Notes under the pieces: model-generated
Told to the model about the DNA's origin: nothing
Seen by the model: only the letters and a program-made list of their open reading frames with translations
Database searches by the model: none
Made by a program: the position numbers and the translations under genes
Shown here: in pieces, positions 51,660 through 60,270 of the stretch
How the letters are laid out: every line of letters begins with the position of its first letter
How positions within the stretch are numbered: position 1 is the stretch's first letter
Assembly: GCF_910594985.1 (NCBI RefSeq)
Contig: NZ_CAJVCE010000004.1
Coordinates: forward strand, 361,933-425,932
Origin: Paenibacillus allorhizosphaerae
GTDB taxonomy: Bacteria; Bacillota; Bacilli; Paenibacillales; NBRC-103111
DNA: 64,000 nucleotides
Direction: 5' to 3'

Positions 51660-52910
51660 TTATTCTCTCTCCTGTTCCGGTTCCGGCGATGACGGCCGGA
51701 ATCCGGTGATGACGTAAATCGGATTCAGTCCTTCGAAGCGGGTCATATCCAGGATCGGCTTGCTGCGTCCAATCTGTACCAGCGCAATCCGCGTATCGAA
51801 GCCTTCCTCGCGCAGCGCTTTTTGCGTATCCGCCAGCGTCTCGATCGTCGCCGCGTTGACGACGATGCGCCCGTCTTCCTGCAGCCGGTTGCAGCATACG
51901 CGAATCAGCTCGCGCAGCTCGCCTCCGCTGCCGCCGATGAATACCGCATCCGGATCGGGAATCGCATCAAGCCCTTCCGGCGCCTTCGCATGGATGGCGG
52001 TAAAGTCCGCGCGAAATTTGCGGCGGTTTTGCTCGATGTTGCCCATGTCGGCTTCATTTTTCTCAAGCGCAAACACTTGCCCGTAAGGCGCCAGTCTGGC
52101 GCACTCCACCGCTACCGAGCCTGATCCGGCGCCGATATCCCACACGACGCTGTCCGGCTTCAGCTTCAGCTCGGACAAGCTGAGCACGCGCACTTCTTTT
52201 TTCGTAATCAGCCCCTTGTCCGGTTTTCGCTGCGCGAAGGTCTCGTCCTCGAATCCGAATCCGCTGCGGGCGGCAGGTGCCTCAGGCTTGCGCCGCAATA
52301 TCACGATATTCAGCGGGGAAAAGCCCCCCTCCGCCATGTCGCTCAGCGTCCAATGCCCGAATCGTTCGTTGTCCCCGCCGAGATTTTCCGCAACGAACGC
52401 TTCATACTCGTCCATGCCGAAATCGAGCAAATAACGGGCCAGAGCGGATGGACTGTTCTCTTCATCGGTTAATATCGCGATTTTCTCTTTCCCGTCGATC
52501 CGCTGCGCCAAGCCCCGCATCGGCCTGCCGTGCACGCTCTCCAGCACGGCATCGTGCCAGCTGTCCCCGAGCCTCGCGAACGCCAGCTGCAGCGAGCTGA
52601 GATGCGGATGAATCGTAACCGCCTCCGCTCCCGCTTTTTTGGCAATAAAGCCGGCAATGCCGAAAAACAGCGGATCGCCGGACGCCAGAACGACGATCCG
52701 GCGAGTTTCGCGCAGCCGCACAAGCTCTTCGACCGTTCGCGCGAGTCCGCCCTTCAGCACGACCCGCTCCGCCGCAGCCTCCGGAAACATCGCCAAATGA
52801 CGCTCGCCTCCGATCAACATGTCCGCTTCTTCTATTAAACGCACGCTCCGGTCGTTCAACCCCCGGGGGCCGTCGTCGCCTATGCCGATAATATGAATCC
52901 GCTTATCCAC
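51660..52910 (-). CDS. cbiET: Fused cobalt-precorrin-7 C5- and cobalt-precorrin-6B C15-methyltransferase
   Basis: A 416-residue bifunctional enzyme. The N-terminal half (about 1-200) is CbiE, a tetrapyrrole methylase: IHIIGIGDDGPRGL, LIGGERHL, IVVLASGDPLFFGIA. The C-terminal half (about 225-400) is CbiT, with SAM site VVWDIGAGSGSVAVECARL, a decarboxylating C15-methyltransferase, and DAVFIGGSGGELREL near residue 325. The fused form is the CobL arrangement and is common in Bacillales. GTG 52910 follows GGGGAGGGCGGAAATCA; it overlaps the cbiD end by eight bases. Confidence 0.95.
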   Translation of the reverse strand: MDKRIHIIGIGDDGPRGLNDRSVRLIEEADMLIGGERHLAMFPEAAAERVVLKGGLARTVEELVRLRETRRIVVLASGDPLFFGIAGFIAKKAGAEAVTIHPHLSSLQLAFARLGDSWHDAVLESVHGRPMRGLAQRIDGKEKIAILTDEENSPSALARYLLDFGMDEYEAFVAENLGGDNERFGHWTLSDMAEGGFSPLNIVILRRKPEAPAARSGFGFEDETFAQRKPDKGLITKKEVRVLSLSELKLKPDSVVWDIGAGSGSVAVECARLAPYGQVFALEKNEADMGNIEQNRRKFRADFTAIHAKAPEGLDAIPDPDAVFIGGSGGELRELIRVCCNRLQEDGRIVVNAATIETLADTQKALREEGFDTRIALVQIGRSKPILDMTRFEGLNPIYVITGFRPSSPEPEQERE

Positions 52911-54009
52911 TGATTTCCGCCCTCCCCAATACATCGCCTTTCATGGTGACCAGCACCGTCTCCACTTTGATCCCGCCTCCGATATGCGCCAGCGCATGCC
53001 GGCAGGCGTATTCGCTTAAGATTTCAAAAAACTGCATCACGCCGGCCTCCGCCGCAAGATCCGCGGCGTGCGCCGCCGTGTTCGCCTCGGCCACCGCAGC
53101 CTGCAGCTCCGGCGATGCCCCTGCTTCGCCGGCCGCCCGCGCCAAGAAGAAAAAATCGACGGGCGCGCTCTTGGAATGAACCATCATGACGCCTTGGGCC
53201 ACCTTGGAAAACTTTCCCATCATGCCGACCAGACTAACGGTATCCATTCCTAGACGTTTGGCATGCTGCAGCGAAAAACCGACGAAGTCTCCCATCTGGA
53301 TAAACGCCTCTTCGGGCAGCTCGGGGTACATGCGCATCGCGTATTTCTCGCTGCTGCCTCCGGTCGTCAGCACAATGTGCTTGCAGCCCGACGCCCTAGC
53401 GACTTGAATCGCTTGCACGACGCTGGCTTTATAGGCCGCCGTGGAGAAAGGAACGACAATGCCCCGCGTGCCGAGAATCGAGATGCCGCCGATAATGCCG
53501 AGCCGCGCGTTCAATGTCTTCTTCGCCATTTCCTCTCCGTCCGGAACGGAAATGACGACCTTGACGCCGCGCTCGATCTCAAACTCGGCCATCACTTCTT
53601 CCACCGCGCGCGTTATCATCTTCCGCGGGACCGGGTTGATCGCCGCTTCCCCGACAGGAACCGGCAGTCCGGGCTTCGTCACGCGGCCGACCCCGACGCC
53701 GCCGTCCAGCTCAATCCCGCTGCCGTCCGTCCAGCAAACCGTCGCGACGATCTTCGCCTTGTGCGTCGCATCCGGATCGTCTCCCGCATTCTTGATCGTC
53801 GCGCACTGCGCCATATCCCGCGTAAACTCGCATTCCAACAGCTCGAACGAATGCGCAAAGCCAGCCGGCAGCCATACTTCCGCTTCGCTTACGGACTGCT
53901 GCGTGATCAGCATCGTGAGCGCCCCTTTAGTCACTGCGGTAGCGCATGCGCCGGTCGTAAACCCGTGCTTCAGCGGTTTTTCCTCTTGACCTTCCACTTT
54001 GTCACTCAC
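52903..54009 (-). CDS. cbiD: Cobalt-precorrin-5B C1-methyltransferase
   Basis: A 368-residue enzyme that methylates C1 of cobalt-precorrin-5B in the anaerobic pathway. The signature HGFTTGACATAVTKGALTML stands at the N-terminus; GVGRVTKPGLPVPVGEAAINP and LGIIGGISILGTRGIVVPF near residue 190 are equally typical, as is VLTTGGSSEKYAMRMYPELPE. I prefer GTG 54009, seven bases after CGGAGGA, over ATG 54015, whose site would be too close. It is 15 bases after cbiC. Confidence 0.95.
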   Translation of the reverse strand: MSDKVEGQEEKPLKHGFTTGACATAVTKGALTMLITQQSVSEAEVWLPAGFAHSFELLECEFTRDMAQCATIKNAGDDPDATHKAKIVATVCWTDGSGIELDGGVGVGRVTKPGLPVPVGEAAINPVPRKMITRAVEEVMAEFEIERGVKVVISVPDGEEMAKKTLNARLGIIGGISILGTRGIVVPFSTAAYKASVVQAIQVARASGCKHIVLTTGGSSEKYAMRMYPELPEEAFIQMGDFVGFSLQHAKRLGMDTVSLVGMMGKFSKVAQGVMMVHSKSAPVDFFFLARAAGEAGASPELQAAVAEANTAAHAADLAAEAGVMQFFEILSEYACRHALAHIGGGIKVETVLVTMKGDVLGRAEISG

Positions 54010-54024
54010 CGGCATTCCTCCGGC

Positions 54025-54675
54025 TCATCCCTGTTTGTCGGCCATGAGCGACAGCGCATTGACGGCCGCAACGACGATCGTGCTGCCGCCTTTGCGTCCG
54101 ATGTTCGTAATAAACGGCACATCCAGCTTCAGCAGTTGGTCCTTCGATTCGGCCGCCGACACGAAACCGACCGGCATCCCGATAATGAGACTCGGCTTCG
54201 CCCGTCCTTCCTTCACCAACCGAATCAGCTCGAGCAGCGCCGTAGGCGCATTGCCGATGGCGTAGATGCCGCCTTCCGTTTCCTCGATCGCCTTGCGCAT
54301 CGATACGATGGCGCGTGTCGTATTCAGCCGTTTGGCTTCCTCCATGACATCGGGATCGGAAATATACACATGCACGTCCCCGCCGTATTTGCGAATCCGC
54401 TCCTTGCTGATGCCGACCTGCACCATCTGCACGTCCGCGACGATGTTTTCGCCTCTTCGGATCGCCTCGGTTCCTGCCTGAATCGCTTTCGGATGAAACA
54501 CCAGGCTGCGCCCGAGTTCAAAATCGGCCGATGCGTGAATGACCCGCTGCACTACGGGATACTGTTCTTCGCTAAAAGAATGCGCGCCGAGCTCTTCCGT
54601 AATGATCTGAAAGCTTTTATTTTCAATTTCTTGCGGCTGAATGGTCAGCGGTTTGAACTCCGTTTTAAAATCCAT
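54025..54675 (-). CDS. cbiC: Cobalt-precorrin-8 methylmutase
   Basis: A 216-residue enzyme that moves the C11 methyl to C12, giving cobyrinate. Residues include PQEIENKSFQIITEELG at the N-terminus, VIHASADFELGRSLVFHPKA with the catalytic His (RVIHASAD) near residue 43, and IGMPVGFVSAAESKDQLL near residue 170, all diagnostic. ATG 54675 follows TAAGGGGGATACGCCC; the frame extends 26 codons further but without a site. It sits between cbiJ and cbiD, as expected in this operon type. Confidence 0.95.
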   Translation of the reverse strand: MDFKTEFKPLTIQPQEIENKSFQIITEELGAHSFSEEQYPVVQRVIHASADFELGRSLVFHPKAIQAGTEAIRRGENIVADVQMVQVGISKERIRKYGGDVHVYISDPDVMEEAKRLNTTRAIVSMRKAIEETEGGIYAIGNAPTALLELIRLVKEGRAKPSLIIGMPVGFVSAAESKDQLLKLDVPFITNIGRKGGSTIVVAAVNALSLMADKQG

Positions 54676-54724
54676 GGGCGTATCCCCCTTAAGCTCAAGT
54701 ACTAGGTTTGCGAGTTTTACAAAG

Positions 54725-55492
54725 CTATGCGAAGATGCGCATGACCTCGGCAAGCACGCCTTCGTATTCGGTAAAGACAGTGCCGAACTCGATTTCGGGA
54801 CGCGAGATCAAGATGACATCGATCCCCATCTGCAGCGCCGTTTCCACCTTTTCGTCGACCGCTCCCGTCGTTCCGCTCTCCTTGGATACCATCACCGTCG
54901 TCCGGTATTGGCGGTAAAGCGCCTCGTTCACTTCTCTAGTAAAAGGCCCCTGCATCGCGACGATGTTTTTTTGCTCGACGCCGAGCTCCTCGCATTTTTC
55001 CATATTGTCGCGCCGGGGAAGCATCCGGGCCACGAGCCGGATCTCCGGATCGCCGATCAGATGCCGGGCGAAAATATGCAGCGTCTTGCTGCCGGTCGTC
55101 AGCATGACAGAGCCTTTGCGCCGCTTCGCCGCAAGCGCCGCTTCCTCATAGCCGGCCACCACCGTCAAGTTTGGGTGATCGCCGTATACGAGCGAAGCGC
55201 GCTCGAACCGGATGTACGGCAGGCCGAGTTCCCGGGCAGCCTGCATCGCATTGCGGTGCGCTTCTTCGGCGAACGGATGGCTCGCGTCGACAACCGCGCG
55301 AAAGCCGCCTTCCTGCAGCAGCGCCGCCATCTCGCCCGAGGCCAAGCGGCCGGTCCGAACGCGAAGTCCCGCCTCTTGCAAGCTTTTGGCGGCGCTGTCG
55401 GTCACGACCGAGCACAGCAGCTCCCGGCCGCTTTCCGAGAGACGGACGGCCAGTTCCCTTGCATCGCTTGTGCCGCATAGCATGAAGATCAT
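54725..55492 (-). CDS. cbiJ: Cobalt-precorrin-6A reductase
   Basis: A 255-residue NAD(P)H-dependent reductase of the CobK/CbiJ family that reduces the corrin macrocycle at C18-C19. The start MIFMLCGTSDARELAVRLSE is typical, as are VVDASHPFAEEAHRNAMQAA near residue 77 and VMLTTGSKTLHIFA near residue 130. VMVSKESGTTGAVDEKVETAL near 200 is the last family block. The ATG at 55492 overlaps the cbiX stop as ATGA, with AAGGGGGAAGG upstream. Length is normal. Confidence 0.94.
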   Translation of the reverse strand: MIFMLCGTSDARELAVRLSESGRELLCSVVTDSAAKSLQEAGLRVRTGRLASGEMAALLQEGGFRAVVDASHPFAEEAHRNAMQAARELGLPYIRFERASLVYGDHPNLTVVAGYEEAALAAKRRKGSVMLTTGSKTLHIFARHLIGDPEIRLVARMLPRRDNMEKCEELGVEQKNIVAMQGPFTREVNEALYRQYRTTVMVSKESGTTGAVDEKVETALQMGIDVILISRPEIEFGTVFTEYEGVLAEVMRIFA

Positions 55493-56553
55493 CGGGAAAC
55501 CTTCCCCCTTTGATCATGAAGATGGCCGTCGCGCTCGTGATGGTGCTTGTCTCCGTGTTCGTGATCTTCGTGTCCATGGTGATGGTCATATGCGTGATCG
55601 TCATTGTGGTCATGCCCATGATGATCGTGTTCATGATCGCGAAAGTGATGTCCATGATTATGATGATCGCCGTCATCGTCGTGGTGATGGCTGTGTCCGT
55701 GATCGTGATCATCATGATCATGGTGATGGTGATGCTCCAGATGTGCAGCCGCTTCAAGCCTGTACTTGCAGTTGTCGCAGTTCATAAACGCCCGGCCGCC
55801 CGACGCTTCGGATACCCGGTCAAGCAGCAGCTCAACGAGCTGCGGGTGGAAGCCGAAATAACCGGCCAGCACGACCTGAAGCTCCGGGTATTGTGCTGCA
55901 AACGCCGCCGTCAGCTCTTCAATTCGTTTGATGAGTACCCCGGTGAACAGAAAATAGGGGAGCACGTAGATCTTTTTCGCTCCGAGCCTCCGGCAGCGGT
56001 CCAACCCGTCCTCGAAGGACGGCTCGGTCACGCCGATGAAGCAGCTTTCCGCCCATTTTACCGGCACCTGCTCCCAGAGCAACCGGGTCATTTTGCAGAA
56101 ATCGCTGTTGGCATCGCTGTCGCTGCTTCCTCGGCCGAGAATCAACACCGCCGTTTCCGGATCTCTGCCGCCGTCCCCGTTCCATCCGGAAAAACCGGCT
56201 TCGGCAAGACGCGTTTTCAAAATATCGACGACTTTTTGATGGACGCCGATCGGACGGCCGTACACGAACTCGACCTCAGGGTATTTCGTCTTTGCATCAT
56301 CAATGGCAGCCGGGATATGAATTTTGGCATGTCCCGCCGCAAACAAAATGATCGGTACGAGTACGACCCTCGATGCTCCTTGGCCTACGCAGCGGTCGAT
56401 GCCCTGCATGATATTCGGCGCAGCGAACTCCAAAAAGCAGGTTTCAATGACGTACTCCGGCGCCATCCGGCGAACCGTCCCGGCAAATTGCAGCAGTTCT
56501 TCATTCCCCTCGGGATCGCGGCTCCCGTGGCCGACTAACAATATCGCTTCCAT
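55489..56553 (-). CDS. cbiX: Sirohydrochlorin cobaltochelatase, long form with His-rich tail
   Basis: A 354-residue chelatase that inserts cobalt into sirohydrochlorin, the entry step of the cobalt-early route. Two CbiX domains are in tandem: LLVGHGSRDPEGNEELLQF and VVLVPIILFAAGHAKIHIP at the N-terminus, VLILGRGSSDSDANSDFC and VLPYFLFTGVLIKRI in the second. After MNCDNCKYR (residues about 262-270), a likely Fe-S ligand motif, the last 85 or so residues contain about 36 His with Asp and Gly. Long CbiX forms with MxCxxC and His tails are known from Bacillus megaterium. The tail may store or hand over cobalt. ATG 56553 follows GGGGGAGATTGAGAA. Confidence 0.95.
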   Translation of the reverse strand: MEAILLVGHGSRDPEGNEELLQFAGTVRRMAPEYVIETCFLEFAAPNIMQGIDRCVGQGASRVVLVPIILFAAGHAKIHIPAAIDDAKTKYPEVEFVYGRPIGVHQKVVDILKTRLAEAGFSGWNGDGGRDPETAVLILGRGSSDSDANSDFCKMTRLLWEQVPVKWAESCFIGVTEPSFEDGLDRCRRLGAKKIYVLPYFLFTGVLIKRIEELTAAFAAQYPELQVVLAGYFGFHPQLVELLLDRVSEASGGRAFMNCDNCKYRLEAAAHLEHHHHHDHDDHDHGHSHHHDDDGDHHNHGHHFRDHEHDHHGHDHNDDHAYDHHHGHEDHEHGDKHHHERDGHLHDQRGKVSR

Positions 56554-56571
56554 TTCTCAATCTCCCCCGTA

Positions 56572-58284
56572 TCAATCGCCGCATACGGCGTTTACTTCCA
56601 CTTGCGGCGCGTGCTCCCGGTGCTGGAAGCCTCCAACCACGCCTACGCGCTTGAAAAATTTATGGAACCGTTCGTTCGGATGCCCTTGCTCCGCGTACTG
56701 CTTATAAATTCGCTCCACCGCGGGTACGATGTCTTCCGCCGAGATCCCCTCTGCAACGAGCTGCGCCGGGTGCGCGTTGCGCCCGATCTTTTTGCCGCCG
56801 AGAAATAAATCGTACGCGCCGCTCCGGTGCACGATCCCGATATCTTCCAGCACCGCACCGTAGCACGCCATCCCGCAGCCGTTCACGCCGATCATCAATT
56901 CCTTCGGCGCCTTCATCCCGCCCACGAGCACATTCAGCCGCTCGGCAACGGGAATCGCGCTGTCCTTCTCTAGATTGCAAAAGTCGCACGCTTTGATTTG
57001 CGCGACATCGCCGATCGGGAACACGAGCAGCTTTTCCTGCTTCAGGCGGTTAACCAGCTCGGATGGATCTTCCGTTTGCACGCGCATGATGATCTGGTGG
57101 TTGGGGGTATATTCAAGTTCCCCCGTCTCCCCGGCCATTTCGGCCAAAACGGCCATCTGCCTTGCGCTGAACTTTTTGTTCGCGATGCCCGGCGAAACGC
57201 CCGCTTCGAAGATGGCAACTGGCTTTGTTTTTCTCACGCCAATGCCGCGATCAGCTTCAGCCACACCGCCGTCCGATACAACGCCCGCCGCCTTCAAAGC
57301 GCTGAGCGCCTGCATCGCAAGCGCTGCCGGATGATTCCGTACCTTATCGGCAGATGGCTCGGCAGGGACTGCTCCACGCGGCCGCCCCGCCGCCGTTTCA
57401 GCCTCCGCAAGCTCCTCTTCCTCGCTCTCCCAGTCTTCCGTCCCTTCGGACGCATGCAGCGACCAAGGCTCGGCTTCCGGACGAAGCCGTTCATGCGGCT
57501 TCAGCGGCTGTTCCAGCGAATCGAGCGTATATTTGCGCTGATATCCGCGCGGCGTAATGATTTTGCCGTGATATACGAACGTCGCCGAATTGCCGATGAT
57601 CACCGTCGTCAACATCCCGATGTCATGCTCCAGCATCTTGCCCAGCGTCGTTACAATCACCTGCTCGCGGTCGCGGTACGCGCTTTTGACGAGGCCCACC
57701 GGCGTATCCGGCGCCCGGTATTTCAGCAATATCCGCTGCGTCTCTACAATTTGCCGCGTCCGTCTCCCGCTGCGCGGATTGTACAGGGCAATGACAAAGT
57801 CTGCGGAAGCGGCCGCTTCCACCCGGCGGGCGATCATCTCCCACGGGGTCAAATGATCGCTCAAGCTGATCGTGCACGCATCGTGCATCACCGGCGCGCC
57901 GAGCAGCGAGGCGCACGAATTGATCGCCGAAACACCCGGGATCACTTCCACTTCGACGCCGGTTGACGGATTCCACTCCTGGCCGATCAACACCTCGTAT
58001 ACTAAACCGGCCATGCCGTACACACCCGCGTCGCCGCTTGAAATAACGGCTACTTTGCGGCCTCTCTCCGCTTGCCTTACCGCTTCCTGCGCACGGCTCA
58101 CTTCCTCCGTCATGCCGGTCCGCACAATCTCCTGATCCGTCAACAGCCCGCGGATGAGATCGACGTAAGTGTTGTATCCGATCACCACTTCGCTTTCTTC
58201 GATTGCGGCTCTTGCCCGTTCGGTAATATGCTCGAAGGCGCCAGGGCCGAATCCGATAATGAGCAGCTTCCCTTTGTCTCCCAT
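56572..58284 (-). CDS. cbiH60: CbiH60: precorrin-3B C17-methyltransferase fused to nitrite-reductase-like domain
   Basis: A 570-residue fusion. The first 240 residues are the ring-contracting tetrapyrrole methylase CbiH (LLIIGFGPGAFEHITERA, VAVISSGDAGVYGMAG, VIPGVSAINSCASLLGAPV, DFVIALYNPRSGRR). A charged Glu/Ala linker (about 280-320) leads to a nitrite/sulfite-reductase-like domain with IGVNGCGMACYGAVLEDIG and QIKACDFCNLEKD, whose Cys residues should bind a 4Fe-4S cluster. This two-domain form is known from Bacillus megaterium as CbiH60, which contracts the ring of cobalt-factor III. I chose ATG 58284 because AGAGGTGAAGGG precedes it; an ATG at 58314 is alternative. First gene of the operon. 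Confidence 0.95.
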   Translation of the reverse strand: MGDKGKLLIIGFGPGAFEHITERARAAIEESEVVIGYNTYVDLIRGLLTDQEIVRTGMTEEVSRAQEAVRQAERGRKVAVISSGDAGVYGMAGLVYEVLIGQEWNPSTGVEVEVIPGVSAINSCASLLGAPVMHDACTISLSDHLTPWEMIARRVEAAASADFVIALYNPRSGRRTRQIVETQRILLKYRAPDTPVGLVKSAYRDREQVIVTTLGKMLEHDIGMLTTVIIGNSATFVYHGKIITPRGYQRKYTLDSLEQPLKPHERLRPEAEPWSLHASEGTEDWESEEEELAEAETAAGRPRGAVPAEPSADKVRNHPAALAMQALSALKAAGVVSDGGVAEADRGIGVRKTKPVAIFEAGVSPGIANKKFSARQMAVLAEMAGETGELEYTPNHQIIMRVQTEDPSELVNRLKQEKLLVFPIGDVAQIKACDFCNLEKDSAIPVAERLNVLVGGMKAPKELMIGVNGCGMACYGAVLEDIGIVHRSGAYDLFLGGKKIGRNAHPAQLVAEGISAEDIVPAVERIYKQYAEQGHPNERFHKFFKRVGVVGGFQHREHAPQVEVNAVCGD

Positions 58285-58395
58285 ACCCTTCACCTCTATC
58301 CGTTTCATTGGCAACCAGGATCGTCGGCGCCGCCGTCTTTGTTTCGCGAACGAACAGCGGCGATTTTCAAATTTTGCCGAAACCGGCTGTAAAAC

Positions 58396-58435
58396 AACAA
58401 AAAAAGCATTTCCGACAACATGTGTCAGAAATGCT
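58396..58435 (-). terminator. Riboswitch-controlled terminator before cbiH60
   Basis: On the minus strand AGCATTTCTGACA and TGTCGGAAATGCT pair with a short loop, followed by TTTTTTTG. It stands between the minus-strand cobalamin aptamer and the cbiH60 start, the usual place for the expression-platform terminator that stops transcription when B12 is bound. Confidence 0.88.
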
Positions 58436-58549
58436 CCGCCTGCTAAACAACAAAAATGCGCTTGGAAACCGAGCGGCGATCAAACCGTCAGCATCCCAAA
58501 CGAGGGGCACGTTTTCCAACACCACCCTAACTCCCGTAGGTAACAGTGT

Positions 58550-58745
58550 CTCAAATAGGCAGGTCTCCTGACTTCGAGCATCCGTTTTTGCGTCTTCCCA
58601 GATTTCTCCAGTGACTCGTTGCAAAAACGTTACCGATTTTCCAAAAAAAATCGATACTCTTCACAGTGGCGGGTCCGTGCCGGCTTAAACCGGTCTTCCC
58701 TTTTAAGCCGAATTACATCCCAATGGTTGCAAAGCGGCACCTAAA
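58550..58745 (-). ncRNA. Cobalamin riboswitch of the cbi biosynthesis operon
   Basis: Read on the minus strand the region has the B12-aptamer core: a GGTGCC start, GGGAAGACCGG, the invariant CCGCCACTGTGAA segment, and the B12 box GTCAGGAGACCTGCC near the 3' side. A terminator hairpin follows about 110 bases later, ahead of cbiH60. It should shut off corrin synthesis when adenosylcobalamin is plentiful. Confidence 0.95.
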
Positions 58746-58773
58746 TGATCGTTTATTCAGTTTTCTACATGTA

Positions 58774-58802
58774 ACTATAGCACTCCATCTGGGTGTTGTC
58801 TA
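58774..58802 (-). promoter_or_regulatory. Predicted promoter of the cbi biosynthesis operon
   Basis: On the minus strand TAGACA (58797-58802) and TATAGT (58774-58779) are 17 bases apart, and TG stands in front of the -10. It lies about 30 bases before the aptamer. Its -35 overlaps that of the divergent cbiM promoter. Confidence 0.65.
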
Positions 58803-58824
58803 TTGAAAACCATTTTGGTAGAAT
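58796..58824 (+). promoter_or_regulatory. Predicted promoter of the cbiMNQO operon
   Basis: TTGTCT (58796-58801) and TAGAAT (58819-58824) are 17 bases apart, about 75 bases before the plus-strand aptamer. Prediction by consensus. Confidence 0.6.
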
Positions 58825-58900
58825 AACGTCGACGCCATGATCCGATAGACTCCGATCCGTATAGGTGGCGCGGCATAATTCATAATTTCATAGATTCATT

Positions 58901-59066
58901 AAATGAGGTGCCCTTGTGAAGACAAGGGGTAACAGGGAATCGGGTGCAAATCCCGAGCGGTCCCGCCACTGTAACCGGGGAGTTTCTCCCAAGACGTCAC
59001 TCGATCAGCCGATCGGGGAAGACGGGAGAAAGCGCTGATCCGGGAGCCAGGAGACCTACCTCATTT
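58901..59066 (+). ncRNA. Cobalamin riboswitch of the cbiMNQO operon
   Basis: A textbook B12 aptamer: the closing stem pairs AAATGAGGTG with CCTCATTT, with GGGAATCGGGTGCAAATCCC, the invariant GCGGTCCCGCCACTGTAA and the B12 box GCCAGGAGACCTACC in between. A terminator hairpin is found about 95 bases downstream and then cbiM. It should reduce cobalt import when cobalamin is sufficient. Confidence 0.97.
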
Positions 59067-59158
59067 ACGCACCAACACAACCTTCGCGGAAAGGAAAGGT
59101 GTACGAACAGTGAAGCGACGCTTGCCTTTATTTTTGTCGTCCGACGATACGTACCCAT

Positions 59159-59186
59159 AACCAATCCAGACGGATTGGTTTTTTTG
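59159..59186 (+). terminator. Riboswitch-controlled terminator before cbiM
   Basis: AACCAATCC and GGATTGGTT pair around a four-base loop and are followed by a T-run. It sits between the aptamer and the cbiM ribosome site (AAGGAGGG), fitting a transcription-attenuation platform. Confidence 0.92.
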
Positions 59187-59221
59187 TATTACCGTCAATC
59201 AAATAAGGAGGGTTAAGGGAC

Positions 59222-59986
59222 ATGAAAGAAAAAAAATGGGGCCGCTCGCTGCTCCTCATTCTAGGATTTACACTGTACTTTATCGCCAACGAACCGCAAT
59301 CGGCCTATGCGATGCACATTATGGAAGGGTTTCTTCCCGTAGGATGGGCCATCTTTTGGTGGGCCGTTTTTGTGCCTTTTTTCATCCTCGGGCTCCGTGC
59401 TCTGTCCAAAATTACGAAAGAAACGCCCGAACTGAAGCTTATGCTCGGGCTCGCCGGCGCCTTTACTTTCGTCCTGTCGGCGCTCAAAATTCCTTCCGTC
59501 ACCGGAAGCAGCTCGCATCCGACGGGAACGGGACTCGGAGCCGTCATGTTCGGCCCGCTGCCCATGAGCGTGCTCGGGTCGATTGTGTTATTGTTCCAAG
59601 CCGTACTGCTCGCCCATGGCGGCCTGACGACGCTCGGCGCCAACGCGTTCTCCATGGCGGTAGCCGGGCCGATCGTCGGGTATGCTGTCTATAGAACGTT
59701 GATGAAATCGACAGGAAAGCAAAAGCTGGCGATTTTTACGGCGGCGGCGCTGGCGGATTTGTCCACGTATGTGGTCACTTCGGCTCAGCTTGCTTTGGCG
59801 TTTCCGGCTGAAAGCGGCGGGATCTTCGCCTCGTTTTCCAAATTTGCAAGCATTTTCGCTTTCACGCAAATTCCTTTGGCGATCAGCGAAGGACTGCTTA
59901 CCGTATTGATCTGGAACTGGCTGCAATCGTACAGCTCGCATGAACTGTCGCTGCTGCAGCGAAAAATGAAAGGGGTTCGGGAATGA
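59222..59986 (+). CDS. cbiM: Energy-coupling-factor cobalt transporter substrate-binding subunit
   Basis: A 254-residue membrane S-component of the ECF-type cobalt importer. A signal peptide-like N-terminus ends at SAYA, so the mature protein should begin [12 protein letters not shown]; this N-terminal Met-His region is the metal-binding site in CbiM/NikM proteins. Later blocks are [26 protein letters not shown] (His in SSHPTG), [21 protein letters not shown] and a polytopic C-terminus. The ATG at 59222 follows AAGGAGGGTTAAGGGAC. First gene of cbiMNQO, read through only when the riboswitch terminator is open. Confidence 0.96.
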   Translation: MKEKKWGRSLLLILGFTLYFIANEPQSAYAMHIMEGFLPVGWAIFWWAVFVPFFILGLRALSKITKETPELKLMLGLAGAFTFVLSALKIPSVTGSSSHPTGTGLGAVMFGPLPMSVLGSIVLLFQAVLLAHGGLTTLGANAFSMAVAGPIVGYAVYRTLMKSTGKQKLAIFTAAALADLSTYVVTSAQLALAFPAESGGIFASFSKFASIFAFTQIPLAISEGLLTVLIWNWLQSYSSHELSLLQRKMKGVRE

Positions 59987-60270
59987 TGACAAACCGTACG
60001 AAGAACATCCTAATGCTCGCAGCCGTCATCGTACTGGCTGTGTTTCCCCTGCTCTTTGTGAGCGGCGAATTTGGGGGCGCAGACGATGCCGCAGAGCAAT
60101 TGATTACGACACTGCATCCTTCCTATACGCCGTGGTTCTCTTCGCTATATGAGCCGCCAGCCGAAACGGAAAGCATGCTGTTTGCTCTGCAGGCGGCCTT
60201 GGGGGCCGGTTTCATCGGTTATACGGCCGGACTGCTGCGGGGCAAATCTTCCAAATCAAAAACGCCATGA
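59983..60270 (+). CDS. cbiN: Cobalt transporter accessory subunit
   Basis: A 95-residue protein with two membrane helices (about 8-28 and 65-85) and a short outside loop with [16 protein letters not shown] sequence ([13 protein letters not shown]) and [23 protein letters not shown], typical of CbiN. With CbiM it forms the core that loads cobalt. The ATG at 59983 overlaps the cbiM stop as ATGATGA, and its stop overlaps cbiQ by four bases, showing tight coupling. Confidence 0.95.
   Translation: MMTNRTKNILMLAAVIVLAVFPLLFVSGEFGGADDAAEQLITTLHPSYTPWFSSLYEPPAETESMLFALQAALGAGFIGYTAGLLRGKSSKSKTP

Noticed and set aside
53263..54705. A 480-codon plus-strand open frame across cbiD and cbiC
   Set aside because: Antisense to two well-supported cobalamin genes and rich in Arg/His/Asp as expected of a shadow frame in G+C-rich DNA.
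55510..56538. A 342-codon plus-strand frame with long Met/Val/Ile runs
   Set aside because: The hydrophobic run is the reverse complement of the His/Asp-rich tail of cbiX; it only imitates membrane segments.
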